Shown in pieces: positions 61,761 to 64,000 of a stretch of 64,000 nt of DNA. The stretch covers positions 123,331,593 through 123,395,592 of the forward strand of contig OX638130.1 in the NCBI GenBank assembly GCA_951804985.1. The letters are read 5' to 3'. How positions within the stretch are numbered: position 1 is the stretch's first letter; each line of letters begins with the position of its first letter. The notes under the pieces were generated by a model that saw nothing but the letters and a program-made list of their open reading frames with translations, did not search any database and was not told where the DNA came from. Source of the DNA: Dryomyza anilis (taxonomy: Eukaryota; Arthropoda; Insecta; Diptera; Dryomyzidae). The position numbers and the translations under genes are program-made.

Positions 61761-62334
61761 AACATAAGTAGTTTAAAAACTTATTCAAATTTAAATTTTT
61801 GATATATTCTACTGTACTGTATATTCTACTAGGATATATAACATTAGAAGAAGAATATTCAAAAATTCAGTCGAAAACACCTCACAAAATATAATTCAGT
61901 AAATTATGTTTCACATAACCAGTATTTTTCAGTTGTCTTCCATTTTCTTCTATTTTATATTATAAAACCCTAGAAATTATATATTATTTCTCAAAATTTA
62001 TCAAGTTTTCATCATTACATCTCACAAGATATAACAAAAGTTATTTGATTCTCCTAAACTCTCGGTAAATTTCAAAATATCACACAGAATTTGTATTTAT
62101 TTTAATTTTCACTATAATCAAATTATAACCATGGAGCGTTCTCATTAGATACAACAATGTAATTATTTTGACATAGTCAAAGTAATGCTGAAAACACCTA
62201 CATTTATTAAGAAATCCGTTTGTCGAAACTGTTCAAAGAATTCCCCTGCTCTTGCGTGCCAATAATCCATGCAATAATTGTCGAAATTTGTAAATTTTCA
62301 CTATAGTAGTTGTTTTGTTTATCTGCTATCCATC
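61761..62334. other. Unique AT-rich stretch
   Basis: Nothing recognised. Confidence 0.55.
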
Positions 62335-63331
62335 AGATACTGCAGTTTCAGACACTTTTCAATAAAAAGACAACTTTTTTGAAATGATTTTCAACTAGAT
62401 TTATACAATTTAAAGCCAATTTCCACATGAATTAAATTTGTATAACACACTTTTGAGCACTTTTAGCTTTACAGCATCTTTGCGATACTTGTGTATCTTT
62501 TCTATGTTTATATGTTCGATTTTGCGTTATTTTGTTTACACTTTTTTTTTTGATATTAATATGTAGTTTAAAATTGTTTAATAATGCAATTTAAGCGTAT
62601 AAACAATGTTTTGTTGTTTGTTAATTCCAATTTTTTTTTTTTTTGTATCTTTAAAATGAATCCAATACTTTGGTATGGATGCTTTTGTTATAGAACGCGC
62701 GACCAGAGTATCCTGCGAACACGACGCGTCCAAACTAACCGACGATTTACACAGAACTGAATCGCAACGAAACAAAAATGGAACGACGAGTATCGGGCGC
62801 ATGTATCTGACAAAAGTATCTACGTCTGTCGTTAGTGCTGCTTCCACTGCTGCCACTGCCGTTGCTGCTACTACGGCTGCCTGCAACAACGCCACTCACC
62901 GCAGTAGGCACAGCACGCTCTCTGCCGCTCTCGTGCGTTGTTTATACGTCACAGATACTTTGTTGCATGTATCTGTCAAGCACGCGCCGCTACGCTATTC
63001 ATCAGATATTCGTTCGCAAAGATACTTTTACGGACGACGATTGCCTGCTGCCGTTGTCGCCGCTGGTCGAATGTGCTCGGCGCAGCGGTTTGTAACTTCG
63101 CTTGTTTACTTCGTTTGTCATGTTTTTAACAGTTTTTTTTTTGTATATTTTACAATTTGTTTGCAAGCAGTATCTGTTAGATACATTCAACACATATTTG
63201 GCGTACTCCGAGTTTGTTGTGTACTGCTTCGTTGTACGCATGAACCGGCAAAAATAGTAGAGTGTTTTTATTTTATTACGTTTTTGTAATTTCGACGAGT
63301 TTGCAAGAGCGCCAAGATGTTTGGCGTATCT
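62335..63331. promoter_or_regulatory. Second GTATCT/AGATAC cluster in a GC-richer island
   Basis: Eleven copies of GTATCT or AGATAC are counted in 1 kb (62335, 62493, 62645, 62803, 62816, 62953, 62969, 63020, 63170, 63179, 63326), mostly as GTATCTG/CAGATAC. Fewer than one is expected. A 204-codon plus frame (62675-63289) crosses the island, but the minus strand is open for 105 codons as well and GCT/GCC runs explain part of it, so I do not call it a gene. Confidence 0.45.
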
Positions 63332-64000
63332 GCGAGATGTTTTGAAATGTGGGTTTGTTTTTGCGAAATTTTTGGTCTAAACCAAATGAAAGCAACTTAC
63401 TGTAAATACAAGTTGCAATGCATATGAAAAATTTGTCTCAGGGTTAACAATAAAAGTAATAATTGAGTATAGCAGAGTTTTATGTTTTTTTAAAATTTAA
63501 ATTATGTTCTTTAATTTTAATTTAATTTAAATACTAAAATAAAATAATATTTTATAATTTTTTTATGATTTTAAATTAGCCGAATACAGATGAAAATTAT
63601 ATTTTATTTTAGTTATTTTAAAAATAGTTCAATTAGCTTTTTATAATTTTTATTTTTAGTTTTAATGTTTAATTTTATTTTGCTAGTATTCTTCCAAACA
63701 TAACAATCTTAATTTTACTCTCCTTAACTTTTTTGTCGGTTTTTATGCCAATTTTTTGCAGTTTTTCTCCCATTTTATGCGCTCTCAATGCTCTTTATTT
63801 ATCTTAAATAATCTACTCTCAATTTCGGGATTGCTCTTTTCTAAATACACAACAAGCGCACTACCTATTATAACAGTTTCAATTTATACCAGTTCCTATA
63901 AACAGCCCACATTAGGTATCTGTCTTCATAATGTCAATTGATGTTTCCATGTACACTTTATTATCCTTCTTATTATAGAAGGATAATTTATACATATATA
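63332..64000. other. AT-rich stretch to the window end
   Basis: No feature is supported. Confidence 0.6.

Noticed and set aside
62675..63289. 204-codon plus frame
   Set aside because: No domain; antisense is also open; alanine runs come from GCT/GCC tracts; better explained as a GC-richer regulatory island.

Overview
The window looks like a gene-poor, strongly AT-rich stretch of a schizophoran fly genome. A tephritid-like fly is my best guess, from the style of the transposons, the SINE tail and the (CAA)/(CAG)-type trinucleotide tracts; the species cannot be read from the sequence. Most of it reads as very long intron or intergenic DNA filled with degenerate tandem arrays. Nearly all open frames here are chance frames or frames inside repeats.

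The best-supported gene is the transposase of a hAT element (7386-15254). The element has inverted ends of the type CAAGGAWTGAAACC and a perfect 8-bp target duplication TGGGGATC. Its four-exon minus-strand gene (12560 down to 7607) splices in frame into a 627-residue BED-finger hAT transposase with all expected catalytic residues. Two other mobile elements have inserted into its first intron.

A host gene on the minus strand is suggested by a proline-rich first coding exon (36146-36001) with a good donor and a promoter-like region upstream that carries a DRE motif. A phase-compatible downstream exon lies at 3529-3429, and a textbook recursive splice site sits at 536/537. Together these imply a minus-strand gene with introns of tens of kilobases. 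A possible small three-exon gene lies on the plus strand at 46138-46464, but its exons are off by one base in frame.

Four related foldback elements with TATCGTCAC-type ends and long internal hairpins lie at 1.9, 29.9, 33.4 and 37.9 kb. A tRNA-derived SINE sits at 50.8-51.1 kb, and two MITE-like elements at 15.6 and 61.3 kb. At least a dozen separate tandem arrays are present: 24-bp units at both 1-378 and 49.8-50.3 kb in opposite orientation, a GTGGTGAGTTTT array at 5.3 kb and again inside an inserted element, a TCTAGAGTCGAG array at 27 kb, a 126-bp array at 53.5 kb and a near-perfect 9-bp array at 57.8-58.7 kb.

Two GC-richer non-repeat regions (46.78-48.94 kb and 62.3-63.3 kb) are packed with the hexamer GTATCT/AGATAC. 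This is the most unusual unexplained signal in the window and may mark regulatory DNA.
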